This document shows, piece by piece, positions 53,153 to 61,028 of a stretch of 64,000 bases of DNA. Each line of letters begins with the position of its first letter. Position 1 is the stretch's first letter. Location: contig NZ_JAMSLR010000004.1 of assembly GCF_023806485.1 (NCBI RefSeq), positions 186,001-250,000 on the forward strand. The letters are read 5' to 3'. The DNA comes from Thermalbibacter longus. Its GTDB lineage: Bacteria > Chloroflexota > Chloroflexia > Thermomicrobiales > Thermomicrobiaceae. The notes beneath the pieces were generated by a model that ran no database searches, was not told the origin of the DNA, and worked only from the letters and a program-made list of their open reading frames with translations. Both the position numbers and the translations under genes were made by a program.

Positions 53153-54013
53153 GTGCGGCTCGCCTACCTGGGTCCGGCAGGGACGTTTAGCGAAGAAGCT
53201 GCGCTCGCTCAAGCGGCGCGCGACGGGGCGGTGCTGATACCGCTGAGCTCGATCCCGGCGCTGGTCTCGGCTGTCGAGACCGGCCTGGCCGATCGAGCCA
53301 TCTTGCCGATCGAGAACTCCATCGAGGGGACGGTGAGCGCCACCGTAGACCTCCTGATCCACGAGACGTCGCTGCAGATCTGTGCGGAGCTCGTCTTGCC
53401 GGTTCGACACTTCCTGCTTGCCCGGCCCGGCACGACGCTCGGGCAGATCCGAGCAGTGAAGTCGCATCCCCAGGCACTGGGGCAGTGTCGTCGTTTTTTG
53501 GAACGATGCCTGCCGGCAGCAGAGCAGATCGCGTCGCTCAGCACCGCGGCGGCGGTGGCCGAGATGATGCAGAGTGGGGACGATTCGTGCGCTGCCATCG
53601 GCACTCTGCGAGCCGCTGAGTTGTACGGCGCTGAGGTGCTGGCCTGGGATATCCAGGACCACCGCACGAACATGACACGATTCATCGTCCTGGCCGCGCA
53701 CGATGCCGAGCCGACCGGCCAGGATCGAACGTCGCTCTGCTTCACGGTGAAGCGGAACGTCCCGGGTGCGCTCGTCGAGGTCTTGAACGAACTCGCAGCC
53801 GCCAACATCCAGATGACCAAAGTGGAGAGCCGTCCGATGAAGTCAGCGCTGGGTGACTACTATTTCCTCGTCGACATCGAGGGGCACCGGCGCGATCCGC
53901 ACATCGCCGAGGCGCTCGCGCGCATGGCGGAGAAGGCGGCGGAGCTGAAGATTTTCGGCTCCTATCCCCGCCACGAGATCGGGATAGAGGAAGCTCGCAT
54001 CCCGCGCCGGTAG
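53153..54013 (+). CDS. pheA: Prephenate dehydratase
   Basis: A 286-aa stand-alone prephenate dehydratase (no chorismate mutase domain). The catalytic part spans about 1-185 with YLGPAGTFSEEAA, LPIENSIEGTVSATVDLL and VKSHPQALGQCRRFL, and the NMTRFIVLA end bears the conserved TRF. The C-terminal ACT domain (about 195-275: VPGALVEVLNELAAANIQMTKVESRPMK) contains ESRP for phenylalanine feedback binding. It catalyses the step to phenylpyruvate. GGAGAGGG lies upstream of the GTG. Confidence 0.95.
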   Translation: MRLAYLGPAGTFSEEAALAQAARDGAVLIPLSSIPALVSAVETGLADRAILPIENSIEGTVSATVDLLIHETSLQICAELVLPVRHFLLARPGTTLGQIRAVKSHPQALGQCRRFLERCLPAAEQIASLSTAAAVAEMMQSGDDSCAAIGTLRAAELYGAEVLAWDIQDHRTNMTRFIVLAAHDAEPTGQDRTSLCFTVKRNVPGALVEVLNELAAANIQMTKVESRPMKSALGDYYFLVDIEGHRRDPHIAEALARMAEKAAELKIFGSYPRHEIGIEEARIPRR

Positions 54014-54050
54014 CCGGGGCACTGGCGATGCGAGAGCGAGGCGACCGGGC

Positions 54051-54641
54051 ATGCGGGTAATCGGCGGCACCGCGCGCGGTCACCGGTTGAAAGCGCCGCG
54101 AGGCATGCGCACGAGACCGATGGCGGACAAGATCCGGGAGGCGTTGTTCTCGATGCTGGATTCGTTAGGCGTGCGCCCGCGGCGGGTGGCCGATCTCTAT
54201 GCTGGCAGCGGGGCGATCGGCATCGAGGCCCTCTCCCGTGGTGCCGAGTGGGTGGACTTCGTCGAGCGAAGCCCGGCTGCCTGTGCGGTCATCCGGGAGA
54301 ACCTGGAGCATACCGGATTCCGCGACCGCGCGGCGGTTCACTGCACGACGGTTACCTCGTTCCTAGCTCGGCGGGGCGCGGTCGACGTACCGTATGACTT
54401 CATCATCATGGACCCGCCGTATGCCGACCCGCAGATCCTGACGATGATGGCAGCCGTTGCCCGCTGGCCCGCCGCCTCGGATGGAGCTGTGCTCGTGGTG
54501 GGCCACTCCCCGCGTGTCGCTCTCCCAGAGACCCTGGACGGGTTGGAGCGGTTGAGGGACCGATGTCACGGTGATAGCTGCGTGGCGATCTACCGGTTGC
54601 AGCGAGGGGCGGCGAGCGGAGCGTCAGCGATGGAGACATGA
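54051..54641 (+). CDS. rsmD: 16S rRNA (guanine(966)-N2)-methyltransferase
   Basis: A 196-aa SAM-dependent enzyme that modifies G966 of 16S rRNA. RVIGGTARGHRLKAPRGMRTRPMADKIREALFSML is the family opening, DLYAGSGAIGIEALSRGA the SAM loop and MDPPYADP the catalytic box. It starts 37 bases after pheA. coaD overlaps its stop (ATGA), the usual rsmD-coaD pair. Confidence 0.95.
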   Translation: MRVIGGTARGHRLKAPRGMRTRPMADKIREALFSMLDSLGVRPRRVADLYAGSGAIGIEALSRGAEWVDFVERSPAACAVIRENLEHTGFRDRAAVHCTTVTSFLARRGAVDVPYDFIIMDPPYADPQILTMMAAVARWPAASDGAVLVVGHSPRVALPETLDGLERLRDRCHGDSCVAIYRLQRGAASGASAMET

Positions 54642-55147
54642 GCGTGAAGCACATCGGGCTGTATCCGGGAGCTTTCGACCCGATCACGAACGGTCATATC
54701 GATGTTGCCCAGCGGGCGGCCCGGCTGTTCGACCTGCTGATCGTCGGGATCTACGCGGGGGCCGACCGGCTGGACAAGCCCCCGCTCTTCAGCCCGGAGG
54801 AGCGCCGGGCGATGGCGGAAAAGGCCCTGGCCGGGCTGCCCAATGTTCGCGTTGACATCTTCAGCGGGCTGACCGTAGACTATGCGCGGGCAGTGGGGGC
54901 GCAGACGATTGTCCGCGGACTACGGGCGGTCTCGGACTTCGAGTATGAGTTCAAGCTGGCCCACATGAATCGCCATCTGGCCCCCGAAATCGATGTCGTC
55001 TGCCTGATGACGAGTTCGCAGAACTCCTTCATCAGCTCTAGCCTGATCAAGGAAGTCGCGCGGTTAGGCGGTGACGTCTCTGGTCTCGTTCCAGAACACG
55101 TCGTCGAGGCACTAGCGCGGAAGTTCGAAACGCTCTTCGCGGAATAG
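54638..55147 (+). CDS. coaD: Pantetheine-phosphate adenylyltransferase
   Basis: A 169-aa nucleotidyltransferase in coenzyme A synthesis that transfers AMP to 4'-phosphopantetheine. The T/HxGH motif is in YPGAFDPITNGHIDV, VRGLRAVSDFEYEFKLAHMNR is the central loop, and the ISSSxxKE loop reads SFISSSLIKEVA. The length is normal. The ATG overlaps the rsmD stop. Confidence 0.97.
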   Translation: MSVKHIGLYPGAFDPITNGHIDVAQRAARLFDLLIVGIYAGADRLDKPPLFSPEERRAMAEKALAGLPNVRVDIFSGLTVDYARAVGAQTIVRGLRAVSDFEYEFKLAHMNRHLAPEIDVVCLMTSSQNSFISSSLIKEVARLGGDVSGLVPEHVVEALARKFETLFAE

Positions 55148-55153
55148 CGCAGG

Positions 55154-55648
55154 ATGGCGATGGTAAGCGTGGATGACGTACGGGGATACCCAGCAGCAGA
55201 GCCGGTCACCGACCTCAACGAGCTGATCGAGCGGCTGGAAGAGGTGATCACCCGAGGCTCGCGCGTGCCGCTCACGAACCGGGTGATGGTCGAAGAGGCA
55301 GAGGCGCTCGTCCTCATCGAACAACTTCGGCGGTCTTTGCCACGCGAGCTGATCCAGGCTCGGCGAGTCCTCCAGGAGCGACAGAAGATCATCCTCGAGG
55401 CGCAGATGGAGGCGCAGAAGATCCTCTCGACGGCTCAGGAGCGTGCCCAGTACATCATGAGCGAGCAGGGGATCGTCAACGAAGCCAAGGCGCGCTGCGA
55501 GGAGATGCTGCGGCAAGCCAAGGACCAGGCCAAGCGTGCCAAAGGCGAGGTGGACCTGTACGCGCTGGAGCTGCTGTCGCGTGTTGAGGAGGCCCTGCAA
55601 GAGAGCTTGAGCCGCATCCAGCACGTGAAGGATCAAGTAACCCGCTGA
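55154..55648 (+). CDS. Coiled-coil protein of unknown function
   Basis: A 164-aa, mostly helical protein. After about 50 residues (LNELIERLEEVI) it is a continuous coiled coil rich in Glu, Gln, Ala and Arg (LIQARRVLQERQKIILEAQMEAQKIL and onward), like ATP synthase subunit b or DivIVA-type stalks but without a membrane segment. Proteins of this kind are often found beside coaD in Chloroflexota. It starts 6 bases after coaD and probably shares its message. Confidence 0.6.
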   Translation: MAMVSVDDVRGYPAAEPVTDLNELIERLEEVITRGSRVPLTNRVMVEEAEALVLIEQLRRSLPRELIQARRVLQERQKIILEAQMEAQKILSTAQERAQYIMSEQGIVNEAKARCEEMLRQAKDQAKRAKGEVDLYALELLSRVEEALQESLSRIQHVKDQVTR

Positions 55649-56153
55649 TCTCTCAGCGGTGATCGTCCTGCGTTCCCGTATGTCTCCCGGGTTGCTCTCC
55701 TGGTTGGCGTCGCAACGCGGTGTACTTTGCGTGCGCGCGAAACCAGGAACGTAAAGCGACAGCTCGCTGCTCTGGCCGCCTTCGCTCTCCACACTCGAGA
55801 AGTTAGTGAAACGTTGCGGGGTCCAGGACCCAGCGTGCCATTGTCCTGCCCTTGCCTTCATCCCGATGCATTGGCAAAGCCAGCCGCGCTGGTGGATCGC
55901 TCCCCGCTGGTCATCCAAGTTGCAGGTGCCCCGAATTGCCGGTAAGATCTCGCCAAGTCGTATCGTGCCCGTGACGGCTCGCTCCGCGTTCCGGCCCGAC
56001 CTCGCCGGACGGTACGCCGAGCTCCACCGCGTCGCCGAGATGCTGCCGTCAGGCGTCGACCCACCCCAGCGTTCCCGAAGAGAAGCCTCGCAGCATCGGA
56101 ACAGAACTCAGGTCGGGCGCGCGGCGGGCGGCCACTGTGAGGAGGAGCGAAGG
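55649..56153. other. Intergenic region before the ABC transporter genes
   Basis: About 505 bases. The open frame from 55806 runs into the solute-binding protein gene but looks non-coding before 56154. The only element I can support is the promoter at 55920-55948; the leader after it, about 200 nt, matches no riboswitch that I recognise. Confidence 0.55.
55920..55948 (+). promoter_or_regulatory. Promoter of the peptide ABC transporter operon
   Basis: TTGCAG (55920-55925) and TAAGAT (55943-55948) are 17 bases apart. The start would be near 55955, about 200 nt before the ATG at 56154. Confidence 0.5.
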
Positions 56154-57938
56154 ATGAAGAACGAACGCGCGTTCGAAGGCTGGTTGCGCACCCTGATCGA
56201 GGGGCGCTCCACGCGCCGGGATGTGCTGCGCCGTGGCTTGCTGCTCGGCATGGGCGCTTCGGCCGTCGGCCCCCTGCTCGCTGCCTGCCAGCGGGAAGAG
56301 CCCGCGCCGGCTCCCGGCGGCGCAACGCCGCCGCCTGAGAGCCCGGCGCCGGGTGCTGGAACTCCGACGATGACGGGGACTCCTGAGGCTGGTACGCCGC
56401 CACCGGCTGAGCGCCAGGTGCTCAACTATGGCGCCAATGCCGCGGACATCACAACGCTCGACCCACATTTCGCTGCCGCTACACAGGATCGCAACATCGT
56501 CGACATGGTGTTCAACGCTCTGATCCGCTATAAGCCGGGCGATAGCTCCGAGTTCGAGCCTGATCTCGCGGAGGAGATCCCAGAACCTGAGGAGACGGCC
56601 GATGGCAAGCAGGTCTGGACTTTCACGCTGCGCCGGGGCGTCATGTGGCACGCGGGTCCGCAGAACGAGTCCTACGAGCTGACGGCTGACGATGTCGTCT
56701 ACTCGCTCCAGAAGTCGGCCAACAAGGATCGCTCGGCCTACTCGGCCGACTACGCGGGGATGACGTTCGAGAAGGTCGACGACTACACGGTTCGGATCAC
56801 GGTAGATCCCCCGCTCTCGCCCACACTCTTCCTGCCGAAGGTCGCCAACTACAACGGCGGCTTCATCGTCAGCCAGCGAGCCGTTGAGGCGATGGGAGAC
56901 GAGGCAATCAAGACCCATCCGATCGGTACCGGCCCCTTCAGGTTCAAGTCCTACGCGTCGAAGGATCGCGTGGAGCTGCAAGCGAACGACGACTACTTCC
57001 GCGGCTCGCCCAGGCTAGCGGGGGTCCAGGTGCGCTTTATGAGCGATCCGACCAGCCGGGAGCTCGCCCTCAAGTCCGGGGAGATGGACGTTGTCGGGGG
57101 TGTCGCCGACTCGACCTGGGTACAGAAGATCAATGAGGAACCGAACCTGCAGGCGGACGTCTTCGGGGTGGGCGAGGTCGCGTTCCTCAACCTCAACATG
57201 GCACGGGAGCCGTTGAATGACATCCGCGTGCGGCAGGCGATTCTCTACGCGATCGACCGCGAGGCGCACCTGGCGGTCTTCGGCGGCCCACCGGTAGCGG
57301 AGAGCGTGTTTTCGGTCGTGCCGGCTCAGTTCATGCCTGGTGGGCTGACCCAGGAGGAAGCCGAGCAGGCCGGGGTTGCTTATGGCCGCGACCTCGACCG
57401 CGCGCGCCAGTTGCTCGCGGAAGCTGGCCTCGGTGATGGGTTCTCGCTCACGTTGGTGACGTCGGAGATGGATGCCTATCGCAAGAACTACGAGGTGCTT
57501 CAGGAAGAGCTGCGCGAGATCGGGATCACGGTAGAGCTGGATGTGGTGGATCACTCGACCATGCACCGGCTAATCCGCGAGGATGTCAACCCGATCGTGA
57601 TCTACATCGCGTTCCGCCCGAACGCCGATGTCTACCTGACGCAGTTCTTCCACTCGGACTCGATCGTGGTTACCGGTCCGAGGCCGAACACGAACTTCTC
57701 CCACTACAACCAGATCGATGACCTGATCGAGCAGGCGCGCGTCGAGACCGATCCCGAGCGTCAAGAAGAGTTGTGGAAGCAGGCCAATATCAAGATTCTG
57801 CAAGACGCCGTAGGGTTTCCGCTGCACTACATCAATCAGGTCTATGGCCGGTCCAAAGCAGTCGACTACGGGCACGAGGTGAAGTCCAGCCTGGCTCTCT
57901 ACCCTGGCTTCACCGAGCAGACAACCGTTCAGCGGTAA
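56154..57938 (+). CDS. Peptide/nickel-type ABC transporter solute-binding lipoprotein
   Basis: A 594-aa family 5 solute-binding protein. The N-terminus holds a twin-arginine motif (STRRDVLRR, about 19-27), a hydrophobic segment and the lipobox LAAC45, so it is probably a Tat-exported lipoprotein. A Pro/Thr-rich linker follows. The binding domain starts NYGANAADITTLDPHFAAATQDRNIVDMVFNAL and has the HPIGTGPFRFKSY block. Oligopeptides, metals or sugars are possible substrates. GAGGAGGAGC precedes the ATG at 56154. The open frame from 55806 is non-coding upstream. Confidence 0.92.
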   Translation: MKNERAFEGWLRTLIEGRSTRRDVLRRGLLLGMGASAVGPLLAACQREEPAPAPGGATPPPESPAPGAGTPTMTGTPEAGTPPPAERQVLNYGANAADITTLDPHFAAATQDRNIVDMVFNALIRYKPGDSSEFEPDLAEEIPEPEETADGKQVWTFTLRRGVMWHAGPQNESYELTADDVVYSLQKSANKDRSAYSADYAGMTFEKVDDYTVRITVDPPLSPTLFLPKVANYNGGFIVSQRAVEAMGDEAIKTHPIGTGPFRFKSYASKDRVELQANDDYFRGSPRLAGVQVRFMSDPTSRELALKSGEMDVVGGVADSTWVQKINEEPNLQADVFGVGEVAFLNLNMAREPLNDIRVRQAILYAIDREAHLAVFGGPPVAESVFSVVPAQFMPGGLTQEEAEQAGVAYGRDLDRARQLLAEAGLGDGFSLTLVTSEMDAYRKNYEVLQEELREIGITVELDVVDHSTMHRLIREDVNPIVIYIAFRPNADVYLTQFFHSDSIVVTGPRPNTNFSHYNQIDDLIEQARVETDPERQEELWKQANIKILQDAVGFPLHYINQVYGRSKAVDYGHEVKSSLALYPGFTEQTTVQR

Positions 57939-58137
57939 GGGGAGCACTCGACCCGGAATGCGTGTTCAACGGGTAGCGGCCCAGTAGTGAACACAACCCC
58001 ACTTCTCGCCTGAAGCGCCGGGCACACCCAACAGTGGCCGCGCTACCCGCGTTGAAGGACACGGAAGGGCAAGTCGTGGACGCATCCGGCCCGATACCCG
58101 TGAGGATGCTGAGGAAGAACGATCGGGGACGCTCTCC

Positions 58138-59079
58138 GTGGTACGCTACACCGTCCGCCGGCTGCTGCTCGCGATTCCGACGCTGCTGGCAGTACTGACG
58201 ATCATCTTCGTTATCGTCCGAGTGGCACCGGGCGACCCGGCGACCGCTGCGCTCGGCGACTATGCCTCGGAAGAGGCTGTCCAGGCCCTTAGACAGCGGA
58301 TGGGCCTGGATCGGCCGCTCTGGGTCCAGTACGTGCGTTTCCTGGCTGACCTCGCTCGTGGCGATCTGGGTCGATCGCTGATCACCGGACAGCCCGTGAT
58401 CGACCAGATCCGCCACGTCCTGCCTTATACCCTCGAGCTCACGGCCGCGGCGATCCTGGTGGGACTGGTGATCGGTGTCCCGATCGGGATCGTAACGGCG
58501 GTTCGCCGGAATACCGCCGTGGACTATGTCGGGCGGGTGGTCTCGCTCGCTGGACTCTCGGTGCCGGCGTTCTACCTGGGCATCCTGCTGATCTACTTTT
58601 TCGCGGTCAGGCTGCGGCTGTTCCCGGCCCTCGGCGCCGCCGAGTTCTCGAAGCCAGGAGCCCATCTTCACGCCCTGGTGCTCCCGGCGCTCAGCCTGGG
58701 GCTGATCGAGGCGGCCTACGTTACCAGGATGACGCGCTCGGTGGTGCTGAGCGTGCTGAACGAGGACTATGTGCGCACCGCGCGGGCCAAGGGGTTACCG
58801 GAGCGCGTCGTTCTCTTCGGCCATGCCCTGCGCAGCGCCATGATCCCGCTGGTCTCCCTGATCGGGCTGTTTGCGATCTCGTTGATCGGCGGCTCGGTGC
58901 TGACCGAAGAGGTGTTCGCCCGGCCGGGGCTGGGCAAGCTGATGATCGGCGCGATGAAGCAGAAGGACTACACGATGCTGCAGTCGATCATGGTCGTGTA
59001 TGCCTTCATCATCGTGCTGATCAACCTGGTGACGGATCTGCTCTACGGCGTGGTCGACCCGAGGGTACGGTACGAATGA
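58138..59079 (+). CDS. ABC transporter permease, DppB/OppB type
   Basis: A 313-aa permease with six transmembrane helices: RRLLLAIPTLLAVLTIIFVIVRVAPGDP at the N-terminus is typical of OppB, and the cytoplasmic EAA loop reads EDYVRTARAKGLPERVVLFGHALR. It works with the next gene as a heterodimer and with the solute-binding protein upstream. GTG start at 58138, 200 bases after the solute-binding protein. The second permease overlaps its stop (ATGA). Confidence 0.93.
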   Translation: MVRYTVRRLLLAIPTLLAVLTIIFVIVRVAPGDPATAALGDYASEEAVQALRQRMGLDRPLWVQYVRFLADLARGDLGRSLITGQPVIDQIRHVLPYTLELTAAAILVGLVIGVPIGIVTAVRRNTAVDYVGRVVSLAGLSVPAFYLGILLIYFFAVRLRLFPALGAAEFSKPGAHLHALVLPALSLGLIEAAYVTRMTRSVVLSVLNEDYVRTARAKGLPERVVLFGHALRSAMIPLVSLIGLFAISLIGGSVLTEEVFARPGLGKLMIGAMKQKDYTMLQSIMVVYAFIIVLINLVTDLLYGVVDPRVRYE

Positions 59080-59954
59080 TGGCTGTGGCGCGAGAACTGC
59101 CGGTCGCAGGGGTACGCGAACGTCGCTGGCGCGGCGTGCAGGCGTTCGCACGGAACCGTACTGCGCTGGTTGGGCTGGTGATGGTCGCGCTCCTGCTCCT
59201 AATCGCGGTCGCCGCCCCGGTCTTTGCGCCGCACAGCCCGATCGAGCAGAGCACGATTCACCGGCTGGAACCGCCGTCACGCGAGTACCCGTTCGGGCGC
59301 GATGACTTCGGACGAGATATTCTCTCGCGCGTGATCTACGGGACGCGCATCGCGCTGCTGGTGGGACTGCTCTCGGTCGCACTCGGTGGGATCCTCGGGA
59401 CGGCAATGGGTGTCGTTGCGGCGTTCCGAGGAGGCCGGACCGAAGCCTGGCTGATGCGTCTCACTGATGTGCTGCTCGCCTTCCCGGACCTGATCACTGG
59501 GCTCCTGATCTTGGCAGTGCTCGGCCCGGGCCTGTGGAAGATGATCATCGCCATCGCGCTGACGATCACCCCGCGATTCTCCCGGATCGCCCACGGCCCG
59601 GCGCTCTCGATCAAGCGGCGAGACTTCGTGGAGGCGGCCCGCGCCATCGGGGTGGGAGATGCTCGGATCCTCTTCCGGCATATACTCCCCAATATCGTCG
59701 GTGAGCTCCTGGTGCTGGCGAGCCTGTGGACGGCCTCGGCTATCCGGCTAGAGGCGAGCCTCAGCTTCATCGGGCTCGGCGTGCGCCCACCGACACCGAC
59801 TTGGGGTCAGATGATTCGCGACGGGACCGTGCACTTGACCAATGCGCCCTGGTTCTCGCTCTTCCCGGGCCTGGCGCTGCTGTTGACCATCCTGGCGTTC
59901 AACCTGGTGGGTGACGGCCTGCGTGACGCACTCGACCCGAAGACCCAGGCATGA
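59076..59954 (+). CDS. ABC transporter permease, DppC/OppC type
   Basis: A 292-aa permease of the OppC type. FARNRTALVGLVMVALLLLIAVAAPVFAPHSP is the first helix and PFGRDDFGRDILSRVIYGTRIALLVG the family block. The EAA loop is EAARAIGVGDARILFRHILPN. The partner of the upstream permease. No ATP-binding subunit gene (DppD/DppF) follows; the next genes are on the other strand, so the ATPases must come from elsewhere. Confidence 0.93.
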   Translation: MMAVARELPVAGVRERRWRGVQAFARNRTALVGLVMVALLLLIAVAAPVFAPHSPIEQSTIHRLEPPSREYPFGRDDFGRDILSRVIYGTRIALLVGLLSVALGGILGTAMGVVAAFRGGRTEAWLMRLTDVLLAFPDLITGLLILAVLGPGLWKMIIAIALTITPRFSRIAHGPALSIKRRDFVEAARAIGVGDARILFRHILPNIVGELLVLASLWTASAIRLEASLSFIGLGVRPPTPTWGQMIRDGTVHLTNAPWFSLFPGLALLLTILAFNLVGDGLRDALDPKTQA

Positions 59955-60002
59955 TTCCCGGCGTGCCGCCGGCTCTGGCTGGCCAGGCAGGGGAGCTGGA
60001 GG

Positions 60003-60902
60003 CTATGGCATCGAGGTAGATGGGCGCGCTGGGCGATCGACGGCTTCGAGCGGGATGCGTAGCTCCCGGGCGCTGAACCGCAGCGTCACTCGCCGACCTG
60101 GATCGAGCGCGAGCTCGTACTGTGCCTCGATCGGCACGAAGTCGCTGGGACGTCGTGGCGATGGGCGGGCCAGGAGCGGTACGGGACCGAGTTCACCGGG
60201 CGGCTGCCGAAGCGTGACCAGCAGGTGACTGCGCGCGATCGTGCGCCAGTGATCTGCGTTTCCTCGTGGGGCGTCCACTACGCCGATCTGTACCTCACCG
60301 AGGCGGATCGAAACGTGCCCACCGCGGGCTTCGCGGCCATCGGGCGCCGGGTACAGCACGAGCCAGACCGTTTCCGACAGCTCCACGCGCTGCGGCTCGG
60401 CTACGAAGGTGACCGCTACTCCGCGCCTCTGGGCCGCACGCTCGAGCGCGGTCCAGGCCGGCTCGTTGCCGGGAAGGCCGAGCACGGCAAGTCGCCGCAC
60501 CCGACCACGCGTCACCAGCTCCAGGGCGCCGGGAAGATGCTGCTCATCCCAGGCGGGCACGACCAGCAGGTCGATCTGGCGATCCCAGGGGAGCGTCGAG
60601 CGATCGACGAAATCGACGAGGTCGGAGCGTGAACTCCCGCCGCCTATCACGATCCGCCGGCCATCCAGTTCCAGGAGCACGCTGAGCTCCTGGCCCGTCC
60701 CCCCGATGACGAGCCGATCGCCGGGCGACCACTGCGAGAGCAGCCAGCCGGCGACCAGTCCCAGCGCCAGGCCACCGGCCAGCAGCAGCGCGCAGCGTAT
60801 CGGCGCGAGCGACCACAGGCGGGAGTGCGGGGCTGAGCGGGTATGCTCCTCGCTCACCTGGGCGGTCGCCTTCGACGCGGGCGAGGACACCGTCGCCACC
60901 AT
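60003..60902 (-). CDS. Membrane-anchored metallo-beta-lactamase-fold protein without metal ligands
   Basis: A 299-aa protein. One N-terminal membrane helix (CALLLAGGLALGLVAGWLL, about 38-56) is followed by a domain resembling the ComEC C-terminal metallo-beta-lactamase fold: LLELDGRRIVIGGGSSRSDLVDFVDR, then IDLLVVPAWDEQHLPGALELV where HxHxDH metal motifs normally stand. The reading PAWDEQH lacks the usual histidines, so catalysis by metal is unlikely. It follows the PASTA kinase gene in the same direction with 126 bases between. Function unknown. Confidence 0.6.
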   Translation of the reverse strand: MVATVSSPASKATAQVSEEHTRSAPHSRLWSLAPIRCALLLAGGLALGLVAGWLLSQWSPGDRLVIGGTGQELSVLLELDGRRIVIGGGSSRSDLVDFVDRSTLPWDRQIDLLVVPAWDEQHLPGALELVTRGRVRRLAVLGLPGNEPAWTALERAAQRRGVAVTFVAEPQRVELSETVWLVLYPAPDGREARGGHVSIRLGEVQIGVVDAPRGNADHWRTIARSHLLVTLRQPPGELGPVPLLARPSPRRPSDFVPIEAQYELALDPGRRVTLRFSARELRIPLEAVDRPARPSTSMP

Positions 60903-61028
60903 GGCCCGAGGCCTGCCCTGCGCATCACGGAGAGCGGAACCCGGGCCGCCCCTCGGGCGACGGCCCCGCTGGGGTGACGACCCGACAACGCGCCGCTCAG
61001 TGGCCCTTCCACACTCCCATGCTGGAGG

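Noticed and set aside
55806-56153. In-frame upstream extension of the solute-binding protein
   Set aside because: The twin-arginine and lipobox signal must be N-terminal, so the gene starts at 56154, where a strong ribosome-binding site lies.
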